DNA of 64,000 bases from Ornithinibacillus caprae (GTDB lineage: Bacteria > Bacillota > Bacilli > Bacillales > Amphibacillaceae): NCBI RefSeq assembly GCF_009728145.1, contig NZ_WOCA01000007.1, positions 124,001 to 188,000 of the forward strand, read 5' to 3'. The first letter of the stretch is position 1. Each line of letters opens with the position of its first letter. Under the pieces are notes generated by a model. The model was not told where the DNA came from. It did no database searches and was given only the letters and a program-made list of their open reading frames with translations. This document shows positions 18,082-26,072 of this stretch, one piece after another. Both the position numbers and the translations under genes were made by a program.

Positions 18082-18495
18082 TTAATAACCATACCTTTTC
18101 TTAAATTCTTCACTTAGCTCACTCCACACATCAAACATATTTCCGTTTGGATCCGAAAAAACAAAATTCCTTCCTGTATGTCCCCTATTTTCTATTTCCC
18201 CAACAGTAATCCCTTTCACTTTAAACTCCTCATGTAAGACTTCTAGTGCTTCTAATCCATTCACCTCAAACGTACAGGAAAAATGCTGTCGACCATGCGC
18301 ATCATAGAAATTTACATTTTCCCCATTTTTAGCCCTAACTAAAAAGAAGCTTTGATTAGCAAAATCTAAAATTGCCTTTTCTTCATCTATGTAATTAAGA
18401 ATTGCACCTAAATGATCGATATACCAATTCGTTGACTCTTGAACATCCTTTACTGGCAAATATGTTGTTCCAACTCTTACTAGCGATTCTTTCAT
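18082..18495 (-). CDS. VOC/glyoxalase-like protein
   Basis: 137-residue VOC protein. I choose ATG 18495 (MKESLVRVG), with GGAGG five bases upstream. Typical elements are VGTTYLPVKDVQESTNWYID, FSCTFEVNGLEALEVLHEEF and FVFSDPNGNMFDVWSEL with the terminal metal-ligand position Asp/Glu. It is the first gene of a coupled set with the hydrolase and GNAT genes. VOC members range from glyoxalases to antibiotic-binding proteins; the role is open. Confidence 0.85.
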   Translation of the reverse strand: MKESLVRVGTTYLPVKDVQESTNWYIDHLGAILNYIDEEKAILDFANQSFFLVRAKNGENVNFYDAHGRQHFSCTFEVNGLEALEVLHEEFKVKGITVGEIENRGHTGRNFVFSDPNGNMFDVWSELSEEFKKRYGY

Positions 18496-18639
18496 CGTAT
18501 CCTCCTTGATTTTTATAATTAGCAAATCAATATAATATTAAAAATATTATAACACCTAATCTATGATAGAATATAATTAACTGAAAAAAATTTACACAAT
18601 TTCCCTATCTGATTATTTATATTAAAAGGAGTGTTTATA

Positions 18640-18834
18640 TTGGAAAAATGGGAGTATGCAGTAGAAACTTGGACATTAGGAATCACTTCAGCAGATCGTG
18701 AAGAATTCGAGGAAAAATTAAATGAATATGGTAGTCAAGGCTGGGAATTAGTAAATGTTATCCCCCAGGTTGGTGGAAGAGGTGGAGATGTTAAAGTAGA
18801 ATTTAATCAACTATTATTTAAAAGGAAAAAGTAA
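18640..18834 (+). CDS. DUF4177-like small protein
   Basis: 64-residue protein of the DUF4177 type: a W-E-Y-A-V start, then LNEYGSQGWELVNVIP with the characteristic G-W-E-L-V, and a basic tail NQLLFKRKK. TTG 18640 is favoured because GGAG lies eight bases before it, while the GTG three codons upstream abuts the site. The gene is on the plus strand inside a long minus-strand run and is followed by an overlapping stub of a metallophosphoesterase gene. Function unknown. Confidence 0.75.
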   Translation: MEKWEYAVETWTLGITSADREEFEEKLNEYGSQGWELVNVIPQVGGRGGDVKVEFNQLLFKRKK

Positions 18835-18881
18835 TGAAATTTGCATTAATCACGGATATTCATGGCAATCAAAACGGCTGA
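18834..18881 (+). pseudogene. Truncated metallophosphoesterase start (15 codons)
   Basis: The stop of the DUF4177-like gene overlaps an ATG (TAATG) that opens MKFALITDIHGNQNG and then stops. The TDIHGN block is the first metal-binding motif (D-x-H) of calcineurin-like phosphoesterases, which normally continue for some 200 residues. The rest is absent: sequence passes directly into the terminator of the convergent phosphorylase gene. A deletion appears to have removed the body of the gene. Confidence 0.7.
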
Positions 18882-18904
18882 GGAGTTGCCATTTTCCCTC
18901 AGCC
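18871..18904 (-). terminator. Intrinsic terminator of the phosphorylase gene
   Basis: GGCTGAGG and CCTCAGCC form a perfect 8-bp stem, followed on the minus strand by GTTTTG. It ends the nucleoside phosphorylase transcript and overlaps the metallophosphoesterase stub on the other strand. Confidence 0.75.
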
Positions 18905-18910
18905 TTTCGA

Positions 18911-19657
18911 TTAAAACTTCTCTGCAAGGTATAAAGAAATTTCACGTATTCGCCTATCGGTTTCATCCATAACATCATCGATATGCTTCGCTCGCGAGTA
19001 AAATGTATCCCCTTCAATAATATGGTCGGAAAGATTAAGTAATCCAATCGATTTTCGATTAAATTTCCTCGCTATGGCAAATGTTGTTGCAGTTTCCATA
19101 TCGACTCCAATATGACCATCCTGTGACCAACTCTTAACAAGCTCTGCAGTTTCCATTAACATCGCACTTGTAGAAAATACCGATCCCGTCACGTATCGAT
19201 AGCCTTTTTCTTCACAATAATCGATTGCAGCGCAAACCAATTCAGAATTAGCATATACCATCGTTTCACCTGGGGCATACCACTGAGATACTCCATCTTC
19301 CATATAAGCACCTGTTACAATTAAAATGTCACCATACTCAATATCTAAAGATAATCCACCATAATATCCGGTTTGGATCAAATTTTCCGTTCCCATTAAT
19401 GCAAATCGATGGGCAACCATCGAAGCAGATGGTCCACCAAAGACATTCGCAAAACCTATTTGCTGATTGTTATGCTCTCCTACAACTAAATTCCAGGTAG
19501 GATGCCACTGTTCTTTGGTTAGGAGTTTTTTCCAAGTTTCCATATTTTCTTCATGTTCATACTCGCCATGAATAATAAACGTCCCTGGAATATAAGCTTC
19601 CTTCATTCCTAAGTTTTTCATCCAATCTTCTTTTGTATAGTCTCCGTATAGTTTCAT
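18911..19657 (-). CDS. Nucleoside phosphorylase family protein
   Basis: 248-residue member of the PNP/UDP phosphorylase family. The signature is near the C-terminus: HIGVDMETATTFAIARKF, where the Met-Glu pair contacts the ribose. Upstream, GTENLIQTGYYGGLSLDIEYGD is the phosphate/base region. The protein differs enough from DeoD and Udp that I cannot state the base preference. GGGGGG lies six bases before the ATG. It follows a small frame and a Nudix gene in one run, a setting that suggests nucleotide or nucleoside salvage. Confidence 0.82.
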   Translation of the reverse strand: MKLYGDYTKEDWMKNLGMKEAYIPGTFIIHGEYEHEENMETWKKLLTKEQWHPTWNLVVGEHNNQQIGFANVFGGPSASMVAHRFALMGTENLIQTGYYGGLSLDIEYGDILIVTGAYMEDGVSQWYAPGETMVYANSELVCAAIDYCEEKGYRYVTGSVFSTSAMLMETAELVKSWSQDGHIGVDMETATTFAIARKFNRKSIGLLNLSDHIIEGDTFYSRAKHIDDVMDETDRRIREISLYLAEKF

Positions 19658-19799
19658 CGATTTCCCCCCATTTATTTGGATTGATAACTAACCGTACCTC
19701 ATGTTGTTTACTCCGCGACAAAAGGTTCACAACATCTGAAAGTAACAAATCTGGAGATGTTTCCATATGAAAAGTCCCAACAAAGCGTCCTTTTGGCAT
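19557..19799 (-). CDS. Small uncharacterised frame between Nudix and phosphorylase genes
   Basis: 80-codon frame starting at ATG 19799, one base after the Nudix stop codon, so it could be translated by re-initiation. The first 48 residues (GRFVGTFHMETSPDLLLSDV, then HEVRLVINPNKWGEIDETIR) look like real protein; the last third overlaps the beginning of the phosphorylase gene by about 100 bases in another frame. The true gene may be shorter, frameshifted, or the remnant of a longer one. I do not recognise the family. Confidence 0.4.
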   Translation of the reverse strand: MPKGRFVGTFHMETSPDLLLSDVVNLLSRSKQHEVRLVINPNKWGEIDETIRRLYKRRLDEKLRNEGSLYSRDVYYSWRV

Positions 19800-19800
19800 A

Positions 19801-20355
19801 TTAGTCTTTTGAAATCCCATTAAAAAAAGACTTGCTCATAAAAAATGCATTCGCAGTAAACAATTGATTAATTTCTCCTGCATATATCTTAGCTTCCATC
19901 TCATCTATATCTACTAAATGTATATCAATAAACTCTGTAGCATCTAAGTTTTGATCATACGCTAGATAAGCATCTTGAATGAAAAAGGTGATCACTTTAT
20001 TCGTCTGCGTTGCTGGATTTACGTAGTATTCACCTAAGCATATTGGGTCTTTCTCTGATATATACCCTGTTTCCTCTCTTACCTCCCTTATTACTGCATC
20101 ACGATATGTTTCTCCATCCTCTGGTTTACCTGCTGGAACCTCTAAGAAGAAATCTTGTGCTGCATGTCGATACTGCTCTACTAAGACAATTTGATTTTCC
20201 TTTGTTACAACTATAGCATTGACCCAATCATCATACTCATTTACGTAATAGCTTTCGATTAGATGACCATTCGGTAATTCACAAGTATCTTTTCGCACGT
20301 TTCCAAAAGGAGTTTTGAATATATAGTTTGATTGTAGCGTCTTCCATTTGTCCAC
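19801..20355 (-). CDS. Nudix hydrolase, ADP-ribose pyrophosphatase type
   Basis: 184-residue Nudix enzyme with the box GKPEDGETYRDAVIREVREE (E-T-G-Y follows). The preceding VLVEQYRHAAQDFFLEVPAG is the hallmark of the ADP-ribose/nucleotide-sugar pyrophosphatase group, which dimerises with domain swapping. It probably hydrolyses ADP-ribose or a related diphosphate, releasing ribose phosphate that could feed nucleoside metabolism together with the phosphorylase downstream. It is preceded by a methyltransferase gene after 18 bases. Confidence 0.87.
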   Translation of the reverse strand: MDKWKTLQSNYIFKTPFGNVRKDTCELPNGHLIESYYVNEYDDWVNAIVVTKENQIVLVEQYRHAAQDFFLEVPAGKPEDGETYRDAVIREVREETGYISEKDPICLGEYYVNPATQTNKVITFFIQDAYLAYDQNLDATEFIDIHLVDIDEMEAKIYAGEINQLFTANAFFMSKSFFNGISKD

Positions 20356-20373
20356 CGTTATCCCCCCTTCAGC

Positions 20374-21075
20374 CTATTTCCTTACCACATAGGTAATTGC
20401 ATTTGTTCTTAGTAAAATTTCTTTTCCATTTCTATTAATATTATATTCTAGCGGCTTTACGATTTGCTTAACTAGATTCCACCCACCATACATCTCCTCT
20501 AGTTTCTTTTTCATATTACTAGTCGAAATGTTAATTTCCATTTGAACAGGAAGCTTCTCACCCGTTTCTATATCCATTTCTTTCACATCAGAGTTAACGA
20601 TAATACAGTTAATTCCTCCATTTTTCGTACCCGCAGCCATTTGTCGAATTACACGATCAAATTGCTTCTGTGAATCAACATGTTCTATGCTAGACACTGC
20701 AATGATAAAATCATATTCGTTGGGCTTTATATGGTAATCTTCTATATTCGCTTTGACTGCTTTTATTAGATTCGAAACACCATATTCTGAACTATAGTCC
20801 TTCAATCTTCTGATAGCTGAATCTAGTAAGTCAACACAATCTATCCGGCATTGTTTATCCACAAAGGCTTTAGCTACTGGAATACTATTTCTACCAACAC
20901 CACATCCTAAATCCAGTACATTTATCTCCTCATATATATCAAAGTACGGTAATAATTCCATGACAGTCTTAACAGGTCTGTGTAGCCAAGAGCCCGCTTC
21001 AAACAACTTATAATTATCGTAGCAATAATCGTGGTATTTCTTTTCTTCTGATCGGATCAATTCAATTTGCCTCAT
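20374..21075 (-). CDS. Class I SAM-dependent methyltransferase
   Basis: 233-residue methyltransferase with the Rossmann motif I NVLDLGCGVGRNSIPVAKAF (about residues 52-71), the acidic motif II RIDCVDLLDSA and motif IV YDFIIAVSSIEHV. The N-terminal cap (YHDYCYDNYKLFEAGSWLHR) and the C-terminal beta region are probably substrate-binding. Substrate unknown. It follows another methyltransferase gene in the same direction. Confidence 0.87.
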   Translation of the reverse strand: MRQIELIRSEEKKYHDYCYDNYKLFEAGSWLHRPVKTVMELLPYFDIYEEINVLDLGCGVGRNSIPVAKAFVDKQCRIDCVDLLDSAIRRLKDYSSEYGVSNLIKAVKANIEDYHIKPNEYDFIIAVSSIEHVDSQKQFDRVIRQMAAGTKNGGINCIIVNSDVKEMDIETGEKLPVQMEINISTSNMKKKLEEMYGGWNLVKQIVKPLEYNINRNGKEILLRTNAITYVVRK

Positions 21076-21097
21076 ACTTACACCTCTACCTAGGAAT

Positions 21098-21715
21098 TTA
21101 CTTTCTCAATATAATAGACTGAAAACTAAGGCTTCCACCGACTACTGATGCTGGAAGTACATTGAAATATTCCACTTCCAAGAAATCAGCTAGTAGTTCT
21201 TTAATCGACTCCTCTTCGAAAAATGAAAAAAATCTCTTCGGTTCATACGAATCATTTGGCCAAACACCTTCCCAATTCATGCCTCCATACAAGCCCAAAT
21301 AAAAAAGGGCTGATGGTTTTAGTACACGTCTGATTTCAGCAAGAACTTCTCTTATATGTGACTTAGGTACATGTAACAAACAATTTAGTGCCCAGATGGA
21401 ATCAACACATTCATCTGGAAAATCAAGATTTTCAAAGCTCATGACTTTTGCATTCAACCCTTTTTCCTTACATAATCTAACCATTTCAGGAGAAAGGTCA
21501 ATACTCATCGTTTCCATTCCATTTTCTTTAAAATACAAACTATCTCTTCCAGGTCCTGCACCTATTTCAAGTATGTTTTTCTTATTTTCGTTTATTAAGC
21601 ACTCCATAAAGTGGTCTCTCTCTTTTGTTTTCCAATCAGGTATTAACATTGAATCTCTATTCATTGCCTGCTTATTATACGAATTTATTAAATTCTTTTT
21701 GATCAATATATCCAT
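21098..21715 (-). CDS. Class I SAM-dependent methyltransferase (Methyltransf_11 type)
   Basis: 205-residue enzyme with motif I ILEIGAGPGRDSLYFKENG, motif II TMSIDLSPEM and motif IV SIWALNCLLHVPKSHI, then the LKPSALFYLGLYGG strand typical of UbiE/small-molecule methyltransferases. The second methyltransferase in tandem here; the two are not close relatives by their motifs. Substrate unknown. Confidence 0.87.
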   Translation of the reverse strand: MDILIKKNLINSYNKQAMNRDSMLIPDWKTKERDHFMECLINENKKNILEIGAGPGRDSLYFKENGMETMSIDLSPEMVRLCKEKGLNAKVMSFENLDFPDECVDSIWALNCLLHVPKSHIREVLAEIRRVLKPSALFYLGLYGGMNWEGVWPNDSYEPKRFFSFFEEESIKELLADFLEVEYFNVLPASVVGGSLSFQSIILRK

Positions 21716-21743
21716 TCGTTATCTCCTATACATTAGACGTATT

Positions 21744-22403
21744 CTATCTCTTCCTAGTTAAATCTCTCATCATATTTTTCACATGTGAAGTTGCTTCATC
21801 ATGTAGTTTAATAGAATCTTTGAAAATAAAATCACTAGGTTCAACTGGTATTTTTGCGATAGGCTTTACTTCCTTTTCAGAAATCCATTCATTTTTAGCT
21901 CCACCTTGTTGAAAGCCATCTTTATCGAATAGATAAATCATTCCGTTTGTCCAACGTTTTCCATGATAATCTTTATTAAGTGAGAAATAATAATAACGTT
22001 TAACTCCCTTTTTAGTATCCGCCGTTAAACAGGCATTTCTTAATGAACCTTCATATTGGCTTCGATTGATAACTGCAAAAAACATAGACCAAATACTATC
22101 AGAAGCCGCAAAGACAGCGGTTACCTTTTTCCCATTAAATAACGTTTGATCTCTCGGTTCAAATATATTGATATTAGGATTATTGGATCCATGCACTACT
22201 ATATTTTTATTTTCAATTAAATAATTTAGAAATATGTATTTGGGATCAGGTAGATCGTACGGAATTAATTCGCCATTACCTGAGGAAACATATTGCTCGT
22301 ACAGGCTTTCAAATTCCGTAATTGAATCACCGGAGACATCAAGTTCAGGTATCTTTAAAAATTTTAACCTATCTAATAGCCTTGTACGTAAAGCGTTCAG
22401 CAT
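21744..22403 (-). CDS. Uncharacterised protein with possible ADP-ribosyltransferase-like core
   Basis: 219 residues, soluble. The centre reads NIVVHGSNNPNINIFEPRDQ and then KVTAVFAASDSIWSMFFAVI. A His-Gly-Ser/Thr motif followed by a serine/tryptophan helix occurs in the KptA/DarT/RES group of NAD-using folds, but the resemblance is weak. The C-terminus (EPSDFIFKDSIKLHDEATSH) is unremarkable. It lies between a HAD phosphatase gene and a methyltransferase gene. Function unknown. Confidence 0.6.
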   Translation of the reverse strand: MLNALRTRLLDRLKFLKIPELDVSGDSITEFESLYEQYVSSGNGELIPYDLPDPKYIFLNYLIENKNIVVHGSNNPNINIFEPRDQTLFNGKKVTAVFAASDSIWSMFFAVINRSQYEGSLRNACLTADTKKGVKRYYYFSLNKDYHGKRWTNGMIYLFDKDGFQQGGAKNEWISEKEVKPIAKIPVEPSDFIFKDSIKLHDEATSHVKNMMRDLTRKR

Positions 22404-22423
22404 ACGAAATTCCCCTTCACTCC

Positions 22424-22957
22424 TTAATCAGATAACACCCACTCGACAGCACTCTTCAAATCTTTTGCCACGTAATCTGGTTCCACATCAGCCCATTCAC
22501 CAAAATAGTCCCCTTTTTGAAATTGATGAAAAGCTTCCTTACCCGCACCGGTTTGTACCAACACTTTCTTACAACCCGCTCGATGAGCAGCTAATAAATC
22601 TGTCCATCTGTCACCAATAACCACGCAATGTTCCAAATCCAGATTATGATCCTTTGTAGCTTGGACTAACAAACCAATATTCGGCTTTCTACAATCACAC
22701 ATCTGTTCATGTTGATGAGGACATAGATACACTTGGTCAAACCCATATCCTGTTAATTCACGTACAAACATATCCTTAGTTACTACTCTTTTAGATACAC
22801 CAGGTTGATTAGTAAACGAATAGACTTTCTTACCATTCATTTTTAATACTTTAATAGATTCTTGAGCATGTGAAAATAATTCAAATTCACCTGGATATTC
22901 TACTTGATCGCTCCCCCCAATCGTTCCATCTCTATCGATGAACACGGCTTGAATCAT
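22424..22957 (-). CDS. HAD-IIIA phosphatase, GmhB/HisB-N type
   Basis: 177-residue haloacid-dehalogenase-type phosphatase. Motif I is AVFIDRDGTIGG (two catalytic Asp), motif II SFTNQPGVSK and motif IV VVIGDRWTDLLAAHRAGC. A zinc loop CPHQHEQMCDCRKP, as in D-glycero-D-manno-heptose-1,7-bisphosphate phosphatases and histidinol phosphatases, is present. No heptose or histidine genes are nearby, so the substrate is open, probably a sugar phosphate. A GGAGG site precedes the ATG. Confidence 0.87.
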   Translation of the reverse strand: MIQAVFIDRDGTIGGSDQVEYPGEFELFSHAQESIKVLKMNGKKVYSFTNQPGVSKRVVTKDMFVRELTGYGFDQVYLCPHQHEQMCDCRKPNIGLLVQATKDHNLDLEHCVVIGDRWTDLLAAHRAGCKKVLVQTGAGKEAFHQFQKGDYFGEWADVEPDYVAKDLKSAVEWVLSD

Positions 22958-22969
22958 TCTCTTCCTCCT

Positions 22970-23509
22970 TTACGAGCTATAACTATACCTTTCATAACAA
23001 CCGTCTATAATTTCTTCTATTCTTCCCTCATCCCACGTAAGCTCTAATGCAGACCAATTCGTCTTTCCAGATAGACAAATCTTCCAATCATTTTCTAGAT
23101 TAAAAATAATTGCTGCATCAGAATGTATATATTCTTTTTCAGACTTATGTTCTTCAGTAAATATTGCATATCCTCTTACCTTTTTCCAAATCCCTATTGA
23201 TACTAGTGGATGATAAATAGTTATTTGATCATTTGGATCAATGTTATACTTTATTGGTTCAGGAGTTAATTGCTCCTTAATCTCAATATCCCAGTACTCT
23301 TCCCAACCCTCCGTTTCTAAGTATTCAATATCGACAGCTATGTAGAAGGTTTCAAAACTTAGCAAAACCGTTTGATAAAAATGATATAAAGGACTTGTGA
23401 TTGATTCCGAATTAAGGGATGGACTATATAAAGAATTCAATCTTTCTCCAACCACTTTATTTAAACTATCAATTTCATTTTTTGATAATACCTTTTCATA
23501 CTTCACCAT
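22970..23509 (-). CDS. Uncharacterised protein
   Basis: About 179 residues (start taken at ATG 23509, MVKYEKVLSKNEID; a TTG at 23515 is also possible; the longer frame would run through the ribosome site GGAGG and into the upstream gene). Soluble and acidic, with FYIAVDIEYLETEGWEEYWD and DAAIIFNLENDWKICLSGKT. I do not recognise the family. It lies 17 bases after the small membrane protein gene and 12 bases before the HAD gene, so it is probably part of that transcript. Confidence 0.65.
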   Translation of the reverse strand: MVKYEKVLSKNEIDSLNKVVGERLNSLYSPSLNSESITSPLYHFYQTVLLSFETFYIAVDIEYLETEGWEEYWDIEIKEQLTPEPIKYNIDPNDQITIYHPLVSIGIWKKVRGYAIFTEEHKSEKEYIHSDAAIIFNLENDWKICLSGKTNWSALELTWDEGRIEEIIDGCYERYSYSS

Positions 23510-23526
23510 TTGCAAACTACCTCCTA

Positions 23527-23844
23527 TTAATAAGGAACCTCTCCCTGAATAAACGGGATTACTATTAATAAAATAGAAACAACAAAAAGAAACCAAAATA
23601 AATTCGATCGAAGCCTTCGTTTAAGTGGATATTTTACAATTGAAGAAAAAATCATGGTGTAAATAGAGTAAAGAAAAATAGCGACTGCAAACCAAAGGAC
23701 CCAGACATCCCCATAGACGGTAATTCCAACAGATTCATAAAAAGGTGTTATCACAAAAATTGTCAACCATAACCCGATGATCAGAGCGATAATAACTTCG
23801 ACAAGGACGATCACAACTAGTAACCATTCCTTCAAAACTTCCAT
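23527..23844 (-). CDS. Small membrane protein with three transmembrane segments
   Basis: 105 residues with hydrophobic segments at about 7-33 (LLVVIVLVEVIIALIIGLWL), 45-68 and 83-99, and a basic loop KYPLKRRLRS between the last two. No motif I can assign to a family. GGAG precedes the ATG. It heads the run leading to the uncharacterised 22970 gene. Confidence 0.65.
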   Translation of the reverse strand: MEVLKEWLLVVIVLVEVIIALIIGLWLTIFVITPFYESVGITVYGDVWVLWFAVAIFLYSIYTMIFSSIVKYPLKRRLRSNLFWFLFVVSILLIVIPFIQGEVPY

Positions 23845-23897
23845 CTCCTTTTAATAGATTATGTACATCAAAATGGGTAATGAAGAGTAATGAAGAA

Positions 23898-24266
23898 TTA
23901 TAATATGCCTCCTCCCTTTTTTGGCATTAAGCTAGTTGGATTTATATTTTTCCCCTCAATAACAATTGCAGTAAGTCCACATTCTGTTTTCGTTTCATGC
24001 CACTCTCTAGCTTCCCAAAATACAGCATCACCCTTGGTAACACGGATAAATCTATCCTCTTCCCCCCTAACTTCACCTTCTCCTTCTACAATTAACAGAA
24101 GTTGAGAAACCGTTGCTTGATGGTAGCCTATTACACCATCTATTTCTAAATGCATACAACCTATATGAACAGATCCTTGTGTATTCAAAATTCGTGACAT
24201 AACAAAATTAGAATCAAAATGGGTAATCTTTGTTCCAACCTCTTGTTTAAAGTTAAAGATCTGCAT
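23898..24266 (-). CDS. Cupin domain protein
   Basis: 122-residue single-domain cupin. The two cupin motifs are recognisable: GVIGYHQATVSQLLLIVEGE (with a reduced metal-ligand set) and VTKGDAVFWEAREWHETKTE with the second-motif histidine. Small cupins bind metals or act as isomerases or sensors. The first motif lacks one canonical His, so catalytic activity is uncertain. It has a GGGGGGGAGA ribosome site and no close partner. Confidence 0.8.
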   Translation of the reverse strand: MQIFNFKQEVGTKITHFDSNFVMSRILNTQGSVHIGCMHLEIDGVIGYHQATVSQLLLIVEGEGEVRGEEDRFIRVTKGDAVFWEAREWHETKTECGLTAIVIEGKNINPTSLMPKKGGGIL

Positions 24267-24357
24267 TCCGTCTCCCCCCCTTGAAAATTAACGATAAATT
24301 CTAATATTTTAAACCATTATAACACTTTAACAACAGGTTCAAATAACATTTTTGCAT

Positions 24358-24386
24358 CAAAAAAAGCATTGCCCAATTACAATGCT
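24358..24386 (-). terminator. Intrinsic terminator of the 58-residue membrane protein gene
   Basis: On the minus strand AGCATTG and CAATGCT form a stem followed by seven T, 18 bases after the stop of the small gene at 24404. Confidence 0.8.
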
Positions 24387-24403
24387 CTCACAAATGGTGC
24401 TAT

Positions 24404-24580
24404 CTATTTTTTCTTTTTTACTTCTTTAGCTGCTTCTGCTTCTCGTTTTTCTTTTATGTACTTACCTACCTCAGAATAGTTAATTCCATTACGTACTGCA
24501 GCCTGGATGACAAAAAATAAAATTACAAATGGAACCATATAGATAACCATTTGCATTAAAAACGCAAAAAATTCTCCCAC
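24404..24580 (-). CDS. Small membrane protein (58 residues)
   Basis: A short frame with GTG start and GGAGGG six bases upstream. The N-terminal half is one hydrophobic helix (FFAFLMQMVIYMVPFVILFF) and the C-terminal half is strongly charged and lysine-rich (KYIKEKREAEAAKEVKKKK). It has its own terminator. The plan, one helix plus a basic cytoplasmic tail, is common among small regulatory or sporulation membrane proteins, but no family is recognised. Confidence 0.65.
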   Translation of the reverse strand: MGEFFAFLMQMVIYMVPFVILFFVIQAAVRNGINYSEVGKYIKEKREAEAAKEVKKKK

Positions 24581-24767
24581 AAAGAACCCTCCTTAAATAT
24601 GTATAAGCACTAACAAATTCATCACCTCCAATTATACCAAACAATAAACCTTAAGACCTAACTAAAAAAAATGAATAACTATTCACCCCTCCTACCTTCG
24701 CCCACACAAATCCGCCTATCCCTAAATAGACTGCAATAAGGGATGAAAGGAGGGTTTTAGTTATTTC

Positions 24768-25634
24768 ATGAAAAAATACGAGATATTCACACTAATTAGT
24801 CTTGCCATTGTAATTGCAATCCCGATCTTTTTAAATTTAGCAGTTTTTGATGACCAAGATAGTTCACCACGAGAGGACCCGCCTCAAGAGGAAAATGAAG
24901 ATAATAATTCAGATGACGGCAATGATGAAGAAGAAAGTGATCAAGGAAACACTGATGGTTCTGGTGAAGAAGGAGACCAAAATAACGACAATAGCGATGA
25001 AGTTGTATGGGGCGTAGACTCCGCAAGCTATACGGATGAAAATATGTATTCATGTGTTGTAGACAACTTTGGTGAACCAGAAGTGTGGGGACGCTATTTA
25101 GGTGATCGTGAAGGCGTCTCTCAAGGAATGGATAGTGATGAAGTTGACTACTTCCATGAAAACGATATTCAAATTCTCGTTATTTACAACCATGTCAATG
25201 ATGCAAGAGGATATGACCATGGTGTCGAACACGGGGAAACAGCTATTCAATATGCAAATGACTTAGGTGTTCCTGAAGGTGTTGCGTTATTCGTTGATAT
25301 CGAGCCAGAATATCCAGTAGATGCTGCATTTATGGAAGGCTGGTATGATGCATTAAATGATTCCAATTATGAGCCAGCTATCTATGGAGTATTTGATGAA
25401 GGTAGCGAATTATTTGAAGCGTTTAACGGATTGGAAGAAGGCGTTCAAGAAGATACAGTTGTATGGTCAGCTTATCCTCAAGAGGATGTAACAACTAAGG
25501 AAAACGCTCCAGAATATAACCCTGAAGGACCTGAAAATGCATTGCTGTACGGTTGGCAGTACGCAATCGATGCGGAAACTTGTAATATTGACACAAATCT
25601 ATTTACAGGTGAAATGATCGAATATTTATGGTAA
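24768..25634 (+). CDS. Secreted/anchored glycoside-hydrolase-like protein (Rv2525c/DUF1906 type)
   Basis: 288 residues: an N-terminal hydrophobic anchor or signal (residues 6-27), a very acidic linker of about 50 residues (EENEDNNSDDGNDEEESDQG), and a TIM-barrel domain of the Rv2525c-like/DUF1906 family related to GH25. The domain begins VVWGVDSASYTDENMYSCV and contains GVALFVDIEPEYPVD, the likely active-site strand, and ends with LYGWQYAIDAETCNIDTNLF. It probably acts in the wall or on the surface. The acidic linker suits a salt-tolerant organism. GGAGGG is 13 bases before the ATG, longer than usual. Confidence 0.8.
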   Translation: MKKYEIFTLISLAIVIAIPIFLNLAVFDDQDSSPREDPPQEENEDNNSDDGNDEEESDQGNTDGSGEEGDQNNDNSDEVVWGVDSASYTDENMYSCVVDNFGEPEVWGRYLGDREGVSQGMDSDEVDYFHENDIQILVIYNHVNDARGYDHGVEHGETAIQYANDLGVPEGVALFVDIEPEYPVDAAFMEGWYDALNDSNYEPAIYGVFDEGSELFEAFNGLEEGVQEDTVVWSAYPQEDVTTKENAPEYNPEGPENALLYGWQYAIDAETCNIDTNLFTGEMIEYLW

Positions 25635-25672
25635 TCATCTAGGAGTGGAAGGTTAATCCACTCCTTTTCATG

Positions 25673-26044
25673 TTATTCACTTACTTTATTTCGTTGTAAT
25701 GATGGAGGACAAGCATAATTATACTCTTTAATCTTTTTATTGATTTCTTTAACCAGCTTTTTTCGCTCTTTCCCTTCCCTTGTTTGGAGCTGCTCTTTCA
25801 AATGATCAATCTCATTCGCTAATTCTACCCATCTAGGAAGAACATGATTATCCTTTAATGTTTTGTTTAGCTGTGCCTCATAGGAATTTCCACCATAATT
25901 ACGCCCAAGATGAAGAGGCTTTCCTTTACCAGGAAGATCTTCAAAATGCCCCTCATCTTCAGCCTTCCTAATAATTTCTGTCATATGATCCTTGTATTGC
26001 AAACGTTCCTCAACTTCATACTCCCTCTTCTTCCCATCACTCAT
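25673..26044 (-). CDS. DUF1992 (DnaJ-like conserved domain) protein
   Basis: 123 residues. The family signature is EIIRKAEDEGHFEDLPGKGK, then PLHLGRNYGGNSYEAQLNKT; this is the DUF1992 domain shared with DNAJC28. A basic coiled segment follows (EGKERKKLVKEINKKIKEYN). I place the start at ATG 26044, seven bases after GGAGG. The role of the domain in bacteria is not established. It lies alone between the glycosidase-like gene and ypsA. Confidence 0.87.
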   Translation of the reverse strand: MSDGKKREYEVEERLQYKDHMTEIIRKAEDEGHFEDLPGKGKPLHLGRNYGGNSYEAQLNKTLKDNHVLPRWVELANEIDHLKEQLQTREGKERKKLVKEINKKIKEYNYACPPSLQRNKVSE

Positions 26045-26072
26045 GAACCTACCTCCACTCAGCATTATTTTT

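Noticed and set aside
24600-24767. Riboswitch before the DUF1906 gene
   Set aside because: The intergenic stretch is AT-rich without a convincing conserved structure or terminator.
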